From the NCBI GenBank assembly GCA_035648055.1, contig DASRMF010000134.1, forward strand, positions 1-5,466: DNA of 5,466 bases, read 5' to 3'. Positions 5,247 to 5,466 of this stretch are shown here, in pieces (position 1 is the stretch's first letter; every line of letters starts with the position of its first letter). The notes beneath the pieces are model-generated. The model searched no databases, was not told the origin of the DNA, and saw only the letters and a list, made by a program, of their open reading frames with translations. The position numbers were made by a program, and so were the translations under genes. The stretch is from Sediminicultor sp035648055 (GTDB lineage: Bacteria > Atribacterota > Phoenicimicrobiia > Phoenicimicrobiales > Phoenicimicrobiaceae).

Positions 5247-5466
5247 TTTTCTTACGACTGATTTGATATTTTTTTCAAAAGGTTTTCGGATGATCCCTTT
5301 TTCGGTAATAATAGCCTCCACATAACCGTTAGGAGTAAGGTCAAAAGCCGGATTAAATACTTTTACTCCTGCAGGGGCTATCTGCTTACCCAATATATGA
5401 GTAACTTCTTTAGGGTTCCTCTCTTCAATGGGAATTTCCTCCCCTGATTTTAGCGACATATCAATA
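5244..5466 (-). CDS. mtnA: S-methyl-5-thioribose-1-phosphate isomerase, C-terminal part
   Basis: MtnA converts methylthioribose 1-phosphate to methylthioribulose 1-phosphate in the cytoplasmic methionine salvage pathway. Only the last 73 codons plus one base are in the window. The frame stays open past an internal ATG (5459-5457) to the window edge, reading Ile-Asp just before it, as expected for the family's T-I-D-x-S segment. Recognisable MtnA C-terminal motifs are GEEIPIEERNPKEVTH, IAPAGVKVFNPAFDLTP and AIITEKGIIRKPF. The catalytic Cys and Asp known in the family lie upstream, outside the window, so intactness cannot be judged. Related eIF2B-like sugar isomerases such as ribose-1,5-bisphosphate isomerase are less likely given the GEEIPIEER and FNPAFD blocks. 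The gene is co-directional with murA but 127 nt away and of unrelated pathway, so co-transcription is uncertain. Confidence 0.9.
   Translation of the reverse strand, partial: IDMSLKSGEEIPIEERNPKEVTHILGKQIAPAGVKVFNPAFDLTPNGYVEAIITEKGIIRKPFEKNIKSVVRK

Noticed and set aside
5244..5459. A complete 71-residue gene starting at the internal ATG
   Set aside because: The frame stays open to the window edge and the residues before the ATG continue the MtnA family sequence, so this is the tail of a larger gene.

Overview
This window is an AT-rich bacterial chromosome segment in which every supported gene lies on the minus strand, so the order of transcription runs from high to low coordinates: mtnA (3' end only) - murA - mreB - a SpoIVB-type S55 peptidase-like secreted protein - ispD. 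It carries no phage, plasmid, IS, CRISPR, tRNA or rRNA gene. The non-mevalonate isoprenoid enzyme IspD, MurA and MreB indicate a rod-shaped, peptidoglycan-making bacterium. The strong AGGAGG ribosome sites, the TTG start and the SpoIVB-like protein suggest a Firmicutes-like or related deep-branching, perhaps uncultured, lineage. The phylum cannot be fixed from the sequence alone.

Layout: 5466-5244 is the C-terminal end of methylthioribose-1-phosphate isomerase (methionine salvage). A 127-nt spacer follows, made largely of degenerate 7-bp words. Next come murA (5116-3854, TTG start) and mreB (3832-2816), separated by 21 nt and preceded by an identical 17-bp Shine-Dalgarno block. A 276-nt spacer (2815-2540) then holds a cluster of three REP-like hairpins, each with a GTAG head, plus three patches of short tandem repeats. 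Finally the S55-like gene (2539-707) overlaps ispD (710-3) by 4 nt (ATGA), which suggests translational coupling.

Functionally, four of the five genes fit cell-envelope building. MurA makes the first committed peptidoglycan precursor and MreB organises wall synthesis. IspD makes isoprenoid precursors that feed, among other things, the undecaprenyl lipid carrier. The exported S55-like protein sits between them, and its role is unknown. mtnA is probably an unrelated neighbour.

The genes are mostly ordinary housekeeping. The points most worth a second look are: (1) the inverted pair of GTAG-headed REP hairpins, whose stems differ by three consecutive compensated base pairs; (2) the order of motifs in the S55-like protein, with the GMSGSP serine motif before the ALGH histidine motif, the reverse of SpoIVB; and (3) the spacers built from several unrelated 7-8-bp tandem words.
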